Assembly (NCBI RefSeq): GCF_900188255.1
Contig: NZ_FZNS01000008.1
Span: 1 to 64,000 of the forward strand
Direction: 5' to 3'
DNA from: Hymenobacter mucosus
GTDB taxonomy: Bacteria > Bacteroidota > Bacteroidia > Cytophagales > Hymenobacteraceae
DNA: 64,000 nt
The notes under the pieces were generated by a model that ran no database searches, was not told where the DNA came from, and was given only the letters and a program-made list of their open reading frames with translations. Numbering within the stretch: position 1 is the first letter of the stretch; every line of letters begins with the position of its first letter. Below are positions 41,337-49,394 of the stretch, piece after piece. The translations under genes and the position numbers were made by a program.

Positions 41337-42086
41337 CTAGGTCAGCATGCCACCGTCTACCTGTAGCACCTGTCCGGTGATATAGCTCGAATTATCGGAG
41401 GCAAGGAAGGCGGTGGCTTTGGCCACGTCTTCGGGAGAGCCGCCGCGCTTTAGCGGAATAGCTTTGCGCCACTCATCTACCTGCTTCTGGTCGAGAGCAT
41501 CCGTCATTTCGGTTTCAATGAAGCCGGGAGCAATGGCGTTGCAACGGATGTTGCGCGAGCCCAATTCCAGCGCTACCGACTTCGTAAAGCCGATGATACC
41601 CGACTTGGAAGCCGCATAGTTGGCCTGGCCGGCGTTGCCTTTGATACCCACCACCGAAGTCATGTTGATAATGCTACCAGCTTTGGCGCGCATCATAGGC
41701 TTAGTGGCTGCTTTAGTCAGGTTAAACACCGATTTCAGGTTTACGGCAATAACCTGGTCCCACTGCTGCTCACTCATGCGCATGAGCAGACCATCCTGGG
41801 TGATGCCGGCGTTGTTTACCAGAATATCCAGCTTGCCAAACTCCGCTACCACATCATCTACCAGCTTTTCAGCTTCGGCGTAGATGGACGCATCGGAGCG
41901 GAAGCCTTTTACCTTGGTGCCGTGGGCGGCTAATTCTTCTTCCAGTTGCTGACCTTTCTCCACGCTGGAGAGGTAGGTGAAGGCTACCTGGGCGCCCAGT
42001 TGGGCGAAATGCACCGCAATGGCGCGGCCGATTCCTTTAGAAGCGCCCGTTATCAGGGCTACTTTTCCGTCGAGCAGTTTCGTCAT
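41337..42086 (-). CDS. fabG: 3-oxoacyl-[ACP] reductase
   Basis: A 249-residue short-chain dehydrogenase from ATG 42086. It has the NADP-binding TGASKGIGRAIAVHF, the structural NNAG (LVNNAGITQDGLL), and the catalytic Ser/Tyr/Lys set in NMTSVVGIKGNAGQANYAASK. The C-terminal block APGFIETEMTDAL and the ending SSYITGQVLQVDGGM are typical of FabG. It reduces 3-ketoacyl-ACP in fatty acid elongation. Its upstream extension in frame is rejected because a TACCTTCG -7 variant lies five bases before this ATG. No other fab genes are adjacent. Confidence 0.93.
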   Translation of the reverse strand: MTKLLDGKVALITGASKGIGRAIAVHFAQLGAQVAFTYLSSVEKGQQLEEELAAHGTKVKGFRSDASIYAEAEKLVDDVVAEFGKLDILVNNAGITQDGLLMRMSEQQWDQVIAVNLKSVFNLTKAATKPMMRAKAGSIINMTSVVGIKGNAGQANYAASKSGIIGFTKSVALELGSRNIRCNAIAPGFIETEMTDALDQKQVDEWRKAIPLKRGGSPEDVAKATAFLASDNSSYITGQVLQVDGGMLT

Positions 42087-42091
42087 GGGGG

Positions 42092-42099
42092 CGAAGGTA
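42092..42099 (-). promoter_or_regulatory. -7-like box of fabG
   Basis: CGAAGGTA on the plus strand reads TACCTTCG on the coding strand, one base off TAnnTTTG, five bases before the fabG ATG. The transcript would be leaderless or nearly so. Confidence 0.4.
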
Positions 42100-42154
42100 A
42101 GTAACGAACGGGTTCTATGTTCTACCCTAGCTTCGTAACTAGTGCCCCCCACGC

Positions 42155-42550
42155 TTACATAAGCCGTAGCCAACTGGTGGCTAGCTCCTGGCTGTCAAAG
42201 GACAGGACAATGGGCCGGGTAGTATGCTGCATGGAAAGATCAGCCGACAGGCGGCTGTACACATTGGAGGAGTAAACCCAGGCGAAATACTCAAGACCCG
42301 CGTCGGCCATCATCGGAAACCAAGTGGCGCCCACCCATTCCGAGGCATCGCTCCACATGCTTGTTACCTCCGTGTTGTCGTTAAGAACCTTTGAGCACCG
42401 CTCGTTGCGCAGAAAGTCGAGCAGGAGTAGGCAGCCTCCCTGCACCGATTCTAGGCTTTGGTCACCAGTCCAGTTGGCATATAGCCAGTTGTGGTGGTAG
42501 TCGTAAAAAATGGAGATGGAAGGTTCGCTGTGTAGAAGTCGTAGCGGCAT
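42155..42550 (-). CDS. STAS/SEC14-like small protein
   Basis: A 131-residue soluble protein from ATG 42550. Its pattern of strands and helices (SISIFYDYHHNWLYANWTGD, a central helix GGCLLLLDFLRNERCSKVLND, FFDSQELATSWL-like end SFDSQELATSWL) resembles STAS/SEC14-type proteins of Bacteroidota, which often act in anti-sigma or signalling switches. The assignment is by pattern only. A perfect -7 box TAGCTTTG (minus strand, 42574-42581) lies 23 bases upstream of this start, ruling out the longer ORF start at 42574. It runs the same way as fabG, 68 bases upstream of it. Confidence 0.6.
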   Translation of the reverse strand: MPLRLLHSEPSISIFYDYHHNWLYANWTGDQSLESVQGGCLLLLDFLRNERCSKVLNDNTEVTSMWSDASEWVGATWFPMMADAGLEYFAWVYSSNVYSRLSADLSMQHTTRPIVLSFDSQELATSWLRLM

Positions 42551-42723
42551 AGGGAGAGTAGGCGTGAAACTCACAAAGCTAGCAGAAGCCAGAAATACGC
42601 CTTCCTGCTCCGTAAAATGGCGCGCTCACCCAGCCTACCCGCCAACTTATGGGCTACGTGTTAGGGCTTCACCCCAGGAATGCCAGTCTGCAATGCCGTC
42701 CGCTCGTATCTTCGTCGCCTCTT

Positions 42724-43965
42724 ATGCCCGACGTAGATATCTGTATACTAGGAGCCGGACCTGGTGGAGCCACCGCGGCCCTGCACTTGGCCAATGCCGG
42801 CCGCCCCTGCCTGCTCCTCGACCGGGCCCGCTTCCCCCGCGACAAAGTGTGCGGCGACGCCCTCAGCGGCAAAGTGCTGGCCGAATTGCGCCGCATTCGT
42901 CCGGAGCTACCCGCCGAGCTGGAAACTTCCCCCGCCCAGTTGCCCAGTTGGGGAATCGAGTTTTATGCTCCGAACGGCCGCCGCCTCAGCGTTCCGTTCA
43001 AGCCGCGCTTTAATAAAGCCACAGATGCCGCCGCCGGCCACATCATCAAGCGCCTCCATTTTGACAACTTCCTAGTAGAAGAGGTGCGCTGCCGACCCGA
43101 AATCGACTTTCAAGAAGGGGTAGACGTTGCTAACCACGAGCAACTGCCCGACGGCCGCTGGCGCTTAACGGCCGCCGACGGCACAGAAATAGCTACGGCC
43201 CGGCTGCTGTTAGTTGCCAATGGGGCTCAGTCTAGCTTTGCCCGGCAGGTAGGTGGGCACGCCCTGGAGCCGGCCCACCATTGCGCGGGCCTGCGGGCGT
43301 ATTACCGCGGTGTGCAAGGTCTCAGCCCCGATAATTTCATTGAGCTGCACTTTATCAAAGACTTTCTGCCGGGCTACCTCTGGGTATTTCCACTACCCAA
43401 CGGCGAGGCTAATGTGGGAGTAGGGATGCTCACGGAAGCGGTATCCCAGAAAAAAGTAAATCTGCGTCAGCGGCTCGACGACATGCTACAAGCCCACCCA
43501 GCCCTGAAAGTGCGCTTTGCCGGGGCCGAGCGCCTGGGACCAGTGCGGGGCTTTGGACTGCCGCTAGGCTCCAAGCGCCGAGCACTATCGGGCAGGGGCT
43601 ACTTACTGCTCGGCGACGCCGGCTCCCTCATCGACCCCTTCACGGGGGAGGGCATCGGGCACGCCATCATTTCGGGGCGTCACGCCGCCGATTGGGCTGG
43701 GCGCGCCCTCGTGGCGCAAGATTTCTCCCCGGCGTTTTTGCGCGGTTACGATGGTGCCGTGTACAACCGGCTGTGGCAGGAGCTGCGCCTTAGCCGGGTA
43801 ATGCAGCGTCTGCTGAGCTATCCGTGGCTGTTCAACTTTGTGGCCTCCCGCGCCGCAAACAACCCAACCCTCGCCGAGACCATCAGCAATATGTTTCTCG
43901 ATCTGGATTTGCGCGAGCGGCTCCGGCAGCCCAGTTTCTACCTGAAACTGCTACTAGGCCGGTAA
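42724..43965 (+). CDS. Geranylgeranyl reductase-family FAD-dependent oxidoreductase
   Basis: A 413-residue flavoprotein from ATG 42724. The FAD Rossmann motif is CILGAGPGGATAALHLANAG, followed by the family hallmark FPRDKVCGDALSG. The second FAD motif GYLLLGDAGSLIDPFTGEG and the HFIKDFLPGYLWVFPLPNG strand are present. This is the geranylgeranyl reductase/2,3-di-O-geranylgeranylglyceryl reductase superfamily, which reduces isoprenoid or other unsaturated substrates; the exact substrate in Hymenobacter-like bacteria is uncertain (menaquinone or carotenoid side chains are possible). It is monocistronic, ending at a bidirectional terminator. Confidence 0.87.
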   Translation: MPDVDICILGAGPGGATAALHLANAGRPCLLLDRARFPRDKVCGDALSGKVLAELRRIRPELPAELETSPAQLPSWGIEFYAPNGRRLSVPFKPRFNKATDAAAGHIIKRLHFDNFLVEEVRCRPEIDFQEGVDVANHEQLPDGRWRLTAADGTEIATARLLLVANGAQSSFARQVGGHALEPAHHCAGLRAYYRGVQGLSPDNFIELHFIKDFLPGYLWVFPLPNGEANVGVGMLTEAVSQKKVNLRQRLDDMLQAHPALKVRFAGAERLGPVRGFGLPLGSKRRALSGRGYLLLGDAGSLIDPFTGEGIGHAIISGRHAADWAGRALVAQDFSPAFLRGYDGAVYNRLWQELRLSRVMQRLLSYPWLFNFVASRAANNPTLAETISNMFLDLDLRERLRQPSFYLKLLLGR

Positions 43966-43967
43966 GT

Positions 43968-44005
43968 AAAAAGAGGGCAACCCGCTACCGGGTTGCCCTC
44001 TTTTT
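43968..44005. terminator. Bidirectional terminator
   Basis: AAAAAGAGGGCAACCCG and CGGGTTGCCCTCTTTTT form a perfect 17-bp stem with a 4-base loop, with T runs on both strands. It separates the convergent reductase and TPR genes. Confidence 0.92.
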
Positions 44006-44033
44006 AAGTGGTGCTCTCTGAGCAAGTGCCGGA

Positions 44034-44774
44034 CTATTTGCCAGCGTAGCGACGGAGGCTCTTCACCGCTTCTGGGTTGAGTTGAGCGGCTTTTTCTAGG
44101 TCGGCTTTGGCTTCCAGTGGTTTGTTGATAGAGGAGTAGCTAATGCCGCGGTACTCGTACGCATCGGCGTAATTGGGGTCCAGTGCCAGTGCCTTGGTGA
44201 AGTCGGGGATGGCACCTTTAAAATTGAACATCTGCATCTTGGCGGCGCCGCGGCCAAAGAAAGCTTCCTTATCCTGGGGATTATATTTGGTGGCCTTGTT
44301 GAAGTCGCTGATAGCCGGATTGTACTGTTTCAATTTCAGGCGGTTGAGGCCGCGGTTGTAGTATACTTCGGCGTTGGTGGGCTTGAGGCGCACAGCAGCA
44401 TTGTAATCCAGAATAGCCTCGTTGTACTCCTTAAGATGGCTTTTGGCCTTGGCGCGCGTCAGTAGGGCGTCGAAATCCCGAGGTTTGCTCTTAAGAATGG
44501 CGTCGGCCGTACGGATTTCCGCCTTGTAATCGGCATTCGACTTGCGGGCTGCGGGCTCTACTACGGTAGGAGCGGGGGAAGTAGCCCCCGCCGACGCTGT
44601 AACATTCATGGAAGAACGGGCAGTGCTATCGGCGGCGCGGGCCACAACTGCTTCGCGGTTCAGATTGCGGGCGGCCGAGGTAGTGGGTCGTTCTACGTCG
44701 GTGGTGCTGCGGGCACACTGCGTGGTTGCAAGTAAGGTAGTAGCAGACAGGAGTGTGAGTATCAGTGACTTCAT
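44034..44774 (-). CDS. Exported TPR-repeat protein
   Basis: A 246-residue protein with an N-terminal signal (MKSLILTLLSATTLLATTQC). A Ser/Thr/Ala-rich segment to residue 80 precedes four or more tetratricopeptide repeats: AILDYNAAVRLKPTNAEVYY, AISDFNKATKYNPQDKEAFF, AIPDFTKALALDPNYADAYE and AKADLEKAAQLNPEAVKSLR. It is a periplasmic or outer-membrane-associated protein-interaction scaffold. No partner is suggested by neighbours. Confidence 0.83.
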   Translation of the reverse strand: MKSLILTLLSATTLLATTQCARSTTDVERPTTSAARNLNREAVVARAADSTARSSMNVTASAGATSPAPTVVEPAARKSNADYKAEIRTADAILKSKPRDFDALLTRAKAKSHLKEYNEAILDYNAAVRLKPTNAEVYYNRGLNRLKLKQYNPAISDFNKATKYNPQDKEAFFGRGAAKMQMFNFKGAIPDFTKALALDPNYADAYEYRGISYSSINKPLEAKADLEKAAQLNPEAVKSLRRYAGK

Positions 44775-44933
44775 GGTGTGGGGGTGCGGGGTGCAGGCGG
44801 CTTGGTAGCCTAAAAAACGGTAACGGCCCTTCTACGGCGTGGACTGCACAATGGCTGAAGGGTAGGACAAAATTTTGTTACATGCCTAAAATCGGGCCGA
44901 AAATTGGGCGCGTGCGGAGTTGCGCGCCGTGCC

Positions 44934-44941
44934 TATCTTTG
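44934..44941 (+). promoter_or_regulatory. -7 promoter box upstream of lpdA
   Basis: TATCTTTG is a perfect TAnnTTTG match 68 bases before the lpdA ATG. No TTG lies at the normal -33 spacing. Confidence 0.4.
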
Positions 44942-45009
44942 CCGGGCCGCTGCGGAGCCTTTCTGCGCTGGGCGGTGTTTCCCCTACTCAACCTTCAACT
45001 GAACACAAC

Positions 45010-46404
45010 ATGGCATTGCAATACGACCTGGTCGTTATCGGCAGCGGCCCCGGCGGCTACGTGGCCGCCATCCGGGCTTCGCAGCTTGGTCTGAAAGTAG
45101 GCGTGGTGGAGCGCGAGTCGCTCGGTGGCATCTGCCTCAACTGGGGCTGTATCCCCACCAAAGCCCTGCTCAAGAGCGCTCAGGTATTCGAATACCTCAA
45201 CCATGCCGGCGACTATGGCCTCAAGGCCGATGGCATAGGCTACGATTTCAATGCCGTGATTCAGCGCAGCCGTGGCGTAGCTGATGGCATGAGCAAGGGC
45301 ATCAACTTCTTGTTCAAAAAGAACAAGATTGACGTTGTATCGGGCACGGGCAAGCTTTCGGCTCCCGGCAAGGTAGAAGTAACCAAGCAGGACGGCTCTA
45401 AGGAAATCGTGGAAGCAAAGTCCATCATCCTGGCTACCGGTGCCCGCTCGCGCGAGTTGCCAAACCTGCCCGTTGATGGCAAGAAAATTATCGGCTACCG
45501 CCAGGCCATGGTGCTGCCCCAACTGCCCAAGCGGCTTGTGGTAGTAGGCTCCGGCGCCATCGGCGTTGAGTTTGCCTACTTCTACCGCACCATGGGCTCG
45601 GAAGTGACGGTGGTGGAATACCTGCCCCGCATTGTACCCGTGGAAGACGAAGAGGTGTCGCGCCAGATGGAGAAATCCTTCAAGAAAATCGGCATCAACG
45701 TGCTAACCAGCGCAGAGGTAACCAAGGTGGACACTAGCGGCGCTGGCTGCGTAGTAACCATCAAGACGGCCAAAGGCGAGCAGCAAGTGGAGTGCGACGT
45801 GGTGCTGAGCGCCGTGGGCGTAACCACTAACCTCGAAAACATTGGCCTTGAGGAACTTGGCATTAAGGTAGAGAAAGGCCGCGTGCTGGTTGATGACTTC
45901 TACCAGACCAACGTGCCCGGCATCTTCGCCATTGGTGACATCATCCCCGGCCCCGCCCTGGCGCACGTAGCTTCGGCCGAAGGCATCATCTGCGTAGAGA
46001 AAATAGCTGGTCACCACCCCGAGCCGCTCAACTACCAGAACATTCCGGGCTGCACCTACGCCTCGCCGGAAATTGCCTCAGTTGGCCTCACCGAAGAGGA
46101 AGCCAAGAAGCAGGGATACGACATCCTGGTTGGTAAATTCCCCTTCTCCGCTTCGGGCAAAGCCTCCGCTGGCGGCGTAAAGGATGGCTTCGTGAAAGTC
46201 ATCTTCGATAAGAAGTACGGCGAGTGGTTGGGCGCCCACATGATTGGCTCCAACGTGACGGAAATGATTGCCGAGGTAGTAGTGGCGCGCAAGCTGGAAA
46301 CTACCGGTCACGAAATCATTAAGTCGGTGCACCCGCACCCCACTATGAGCGAAGCCGTAATGGAAGCCGCTGCCGCCGCCTACGGCGAGGTGATTCACTT
46401 GTAA
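45010..46404 (+). CDS. lpdA: Dihydrolipoyl dehydrogenase (E3)
   Basis: A 464-residue flavoprotein from ATG 45010. The FAD motif VIGSGPGGYVAAIRASQLG is followed by the redox disulfide GICLNWGCIPTKALL. The NAD motif is VVVGSGAIGVEFAYFYRTMG, then GIFAIGDIIPGPALAHVAS, and the C-terminal catalytic His-Glu pair is in SVHPHPTMSEAVMEA. It reoxidises the dihydrolipoamide of the pyruvate and 2-oxoglutarate dehydrogenase complexes and perhaps the glycine cleavage system. None of the other subunits is adjacent. An upstream extension to 44920 has no support. A palindromic terminator follows. Confidence 0.95.
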   Translation: MALQYDLVVIGSGPGGYVAAIRASQLGLKVGVVERESLGGICLNWGCIPTKALLKSAQVFEYLNHAGDYGLKADGIGYDFNAVIQRSRGVADGMSKGINFLFKKNKIDVVSGTGKLSAPGKVEVTKQDGSKEIVEAKSIILATGARSRELPNLPVDGKKIIGYRQAMVLPQLPKRLVVVGSGAIGVEFAYFYRTMGSEVTVVEYLPRIVPVEDEEVSRQMEKSFKKIGINVLTSAEVTKVDTSGAGCVVTIKTAKGEQQVECDVVLSAVGVTTNLENIGLEELGIKVEKGRVLVDDFYQTNVPGIFAIGDIIPGPALAHVASAEGIICVEKIAGHHPEPLNYQNIPGCTYASPEIASVGLTEEEAKKQGYDILVGKFPFSASGKASAGGVKDGFVKVIFDKKYGEWLGAHMIGSNVTEMIAEVVVARKLETTGHEIIKSVHPHPTMSEAVMEAAAAAYGEVIHL

Positions 46405-46420
46405 GCTGCCCAGTACCAGT

Positions 46421-46460
46421 AGAAAAAGCCCCGGTCAGCTAGCTGACCGGGGCTTTTTCT
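46421..46460. terminator. Terminator after lpdA, perfect 40-bp palindrome
   Basis: AGAAAAAGCCCCGGTCAGCT at 46421-46440 is the exact reverse complement of 46441-46460. Transcribed either way it gives a GC-rich stem with A/T runs at the base. Confidence 0.9.
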
Positions 46461-46499
46461 CGTTAGTAAGCTTAGTTTGTACTCTGTATAGCACTTCTC

Positions 46500-46697
46500 A
46501 TGACCTCTGTTTCTTACCGCACGCTGTTTATCGTCTTACTTGTTGGCTTGGGGCTAATGTTACTGGCTAGCTACCTCAAAACCCAGCAGATAGCTGCCGC
46601 TGGTATAGTGGTGCTCATGGGGCTAGTGGTGCAATTTGTGGCTGGCGTGCTGATGATCTGGAAATTCGCCAGCCGCTTAGATAAGTCGGAGGACTGA
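46500..46697 (+). CDS. Small two-helix membrane protein
   Basis: A 65-residue protein with two hydrophobic segments (LFIVLLVGLGLMLLASYL and AAGIVVLMGLVVQFVAGVLM) and a charged tail SRLDKSED. It has an ATG start 39 bases after the lpdA terminator. No family is recognised. It is likely an inner-membrane subunit or stress-type small protein. Confidence 0.6.
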   Translation: MTSVSYRTLFIVLLVGLGLMLLASYLKTQQIAAAGIVVLMGLVVQFVAGVLMIWKFASRLDKSED

Positions 46698-46776
46698 CAA
46701 GTGGAGGTAACGCCCGGTAGCGCCTGCATGCGGCTAGTGCATACTAGCTGCTCTGGGTGGCACTGCTTCCGCTAGG

Positions 46777-47703
46777 TTATTCTTGCGCTACGGCCACCAC
46801 TGGTTGGGGCTTGGGCTTCCGGCTTACCAGGAATACACCGACGAAAATGAGCAGGGCTTGTACGGCCTTAGCCGTGGTAAGGGTGTCTTTGCCCAGGCTT
46901 ACCGCAATAAGCACGGCCAAGGCCGGCTGTAAGTAGATATAAGCCCCCAGCAGGGCCGGAGAAGCGTATTTCAGTGCCCAGTTGTTAAGCAAGTAAGCCA
47001 AGATGGTCAGGCAAATGACCATATAGAGAATGGCAGCCCAGATGCTAGGTGGAAAGTTGGCGTAGTCGGGTTGCTGCACTTGCTGCCAGCCGGCCGGTAC
47101 GGCCAGCACCGCGCCTACCAGAAAGATGCGGGCCAAGACCGTAAACGGATGGTACTTCCGCATCAGGGGCATTACCAACACCAGGTAAATGCCGAAGGCA
47201 GTAGCATTGAGCAAAATGAATAGGTTGCCTAGCATGGTGTCTTGGCCTGGTGCCGCCGCAGGGCCGTGCCCGCGGCCCAAAATAATGAGAGCCGCCCCAA
47301 GGCCCGCTACGCCAAGACCCAAAACGCGCGGCAAGGTCATCTTCTCGCCCAGCAGTACCACCGAGGCCAGCACCGTGATAATGGGGGCTACCGTTTGAAT
47401 AAGCGACGCATTAATGGGCGAAGTGAGGTTGAGGCCGGAGAAGAACAGCAGCTGATTGAGCCCGATGCCCAGCACTCCGCAGGCAATGGCCCGCAGGTTA
47501 TCGGCGCGGCCGCTAATACGGTCTTGGGGCGCTACAATGCGGCTTACAACGCCAAAAAACAGGGTGGCGCCCACTATGCGCAGCAGCACCAGCCCGAAAG
47601 GACCCATGTAGCGCGGCATCACGTCTTTCGAAATACTGTAGTTGGCGGCGTAAATAAGGGCCACCACAAACAAGGCAGTGTGAACCCGCAGAGCGTTCTT
47701 CAT
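46777..47703 (-). CDS. EamA/DMT-family membrane transporter
   Basis: A 308-residue inner-membrane protein from ATG 47703 with about ten hydrophobic helices in two EamA repeats. The first repeat includes MGPFGLVLLRIVGATLFF and GLNQLLFFSGLNLTSPINAS; the second includes YLLNNWALKYASPALLGAYI and YLQPALAVLIAVSLGKD. The family exports metabolites such as amino acids, nucleosides or drugs; the substrate is unknown. It is divergent from rarA with under 200 bases between. Confidence 0.87.
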   Translation of the reverse strand: MKNALRVHTALFVVALIYAANYSISKDVMPRYMGPFGLVLLRIVGATLFFGVVSRIVAPQDRISGRADNLRAIACGVLGIGLNQLLFFSGLNLTSPINASLIQTVAPIITVLASVVLLGEKMTLPRVLGLGVAGLGAALIILGRGHGPAAAPGQDTMLGNLFILLNATAFGIYLVLVMPLMRKYHPFTVLARIFLVGAVLAVPAGWQQVQQPDYANFPPSIWAAILYMVICLTILAYLLNNWALKYASPALLGAYIYLQPALAVLIAVSLGKDTLTTAKAVQALLIFVGVFLVSRKPKPQPVVAVAQE

Positions 47704-47898
47704 GAGCAAAAAATAGGGCGTGGGCAGCGCGCCTGCACCAAGCAGCAAAGAGTTCGTAGAACTCGTAGGAGTACCAACCCGGTGAACTAGCTTGCCAGGT
47801 CTGCTTTCACTACAGCGAAGGTACTCCGACCTTTGTCATTCTGCGCAGCTTTGTTGCGGCGCTGGCTCCCTAGCCGCTGGCTTCCTATTTCCTTTCCC

Positions 47899-49236
47899 AT
47901 GTCTATTGGTTCTCTTTTCGATTCTGACCCGACGCCTACCCCACCGCAGCCTGCGGGTCCTCGTCCGGGTGCTCCCCTCGCCGAGCGAATGCGCCCCCGG
48001 TCCTTGGAGGAGTACGCTGGCCAGCAGCACCTTATTGGGCCCGACGGCGTGCTTCGGCGCTACCTCAACGCCGGCCGCCTTCCCAGCCTTATCCTGTGGG
48101 GCCCGCCCGGCGTAGGCAAAACCACGCTGGCCAACCTGCTCGCCCAGGAGCTGGGGCAGCCCTTTGCTTCCCTGAGCGCCGTGAATGCCGGCGTGAAGGA
48201 CGTGCGCGACGTCATTGAAAAAGCCAAGCGCCAGCGTGGCACAGTGCTGTTTATTGACGAAATTCACCGCTTCAGCAAAAGTCAGCAAGACGCCCTGCTG
48301 GGGGCCGTGGAGCAGGGCATTGTTACGCTCATTGGGGCTACCACCGAAAACCCTTCCTTTGAAGTTATTCCTGCCGTGCTGAGCCGGGCGCAGGTATATG
48401 TGTTAGAGCCCCTGAGCAAGGAGGTGCTAATGAGCCTGGTGGATAAAGCACTGGCCGAGGACGAAGTGCTCAAGCAGAAAAACGTGCGCATGCAGGACTA
48501 CGGTGCCCTGCTCACCATCAGCGGCGGCGATGCGCGCAAGCTCCTCAACCTACTCGATATTGTGGTGGAGGCCAGCCGCCCCGACCCCAAAACCGGCGAA
48601 ATCGTCATCACCGATGAGGGCGTGCAGCAACTGGCCCAGCAGCACCTCGCGCGCTACGACAAGGGCGGCGAAATGCACTACGATGTTATTTCGGCCTTTA
48701 TCAAAAGCATCCGCGGCTCCGACCCCAACGCGGCGCTGTACTACCTGGCCGTGATGCTGGAAGGAGGGGAGGACCCCAAATTTATTGCTCGTCGCCTGCT
48801 CATTCTGGCTTCCGAAGACGTGGGCAACGCCAACCCCAACGCGCTGATGCTGGCCCAAAGCTGCTTTCAGGCCGTAACGGTTATCGGCATGCCGGAATCG
48901 GATATTATTCTCGGTCAGACGGTAGTGTACTTGGCTACTTCGCCCAAGAGCAATGCCAGTTACAAAGCCATTCGGGAGGCGCGCGCCTACGTGCGGCAGC
49001 ACGGTCCTGCGCCCGTGCCCATCCCCCTGCGCAACGCGCCCACCAAGCTGATGAAAGAGCTGGGCTACGGCAATGAGTACCAGTATTCTCACGACCATGC
49101 CGGCAACTTTGCTTACCAGGAGTTTCTGCCTGACCAGCTCAGCGGCACCGTGTTCTACCACCCCGGCGACAATGCGCAGGAACACAAAATGCGCGAGCGG
49201 CTTCAGCAGTGGTGGGGCCAGAAGTACGGCTACTAA
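47899..49236 (+). CDS. rarA: Replication-associated recombination protein A (RarA/MgsA)
   Basis: A 445-residue AAA+ ATPase from ATG 47899. It opens with PLAERMRPRSLEEYAGQQHLIGP, has Walker A GPPGVGKTTLANL, Walker B LFIDEIHRFSKSQQD, sensor GATTENPSFEV and the C-terminal RarA domain with FIKSIRGSDPNAALYYLAVM, LASEDVGNANPNAL and GNEYQYSHDH. RarA tetramers act at stalled forks with SSB. Length and motif order are normal. The upstream ORF extension lacks conserved sequence. GACCTTTG at 47829-47836 resembles a -7 box. Confidence 0.95.
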   Translation: MSIGSLFDSDPTPTPPQPAGPRPGAPLAERMRPRSLEEYAGQQHLIGPDGVLRRYLNAGRLPSLILWGPPGVGKTTLANLLAQELGQPFASLSAVNAGVKDVRDVIEKAKRQRGTVLFIDEIHRFSKSQQDALLGAVEQGIVTLIGATTENPSFEVIPAVLSRAQVYVLEPLSKEVLMSLVDKALAEDEVLKQKNVRMQDYGALLTISGGDARKLLNLLDIVVEASRPDPKTGEIVITDEGVQQLAQQHLARYDKGGEMHYDVISAFIKSIRGSDPNAALYYLAVMLEGGEDPKFIARRLLILASEDVGNANPNALMLAQSCFQAVTVIGMPESDIILGQTVVYLATSPKSNASYKAIREARAYVRQHGPAPVPIPLRNAPTKLMKELGYGNEYQYSHDHAGNFAYQEFLPDQLSGTVFYHPGDNAQEHKMRERLQQWWGQKYGY

Positions 49237-49394
49237 ACTACCCGTCTCGGTGGAGTGGCGCAGTTGAGCGGGGCTTTCTAGCGCGGTTTTATCCTGCTTT
49301 CACCGCCCAAATGTGCCTGTTGGTTGAATAGGCGGCAGGGCACTCCAAAAGCCTTTACATTTGTTTAGAGACCAAACGCGCTATTTCTTTTTCA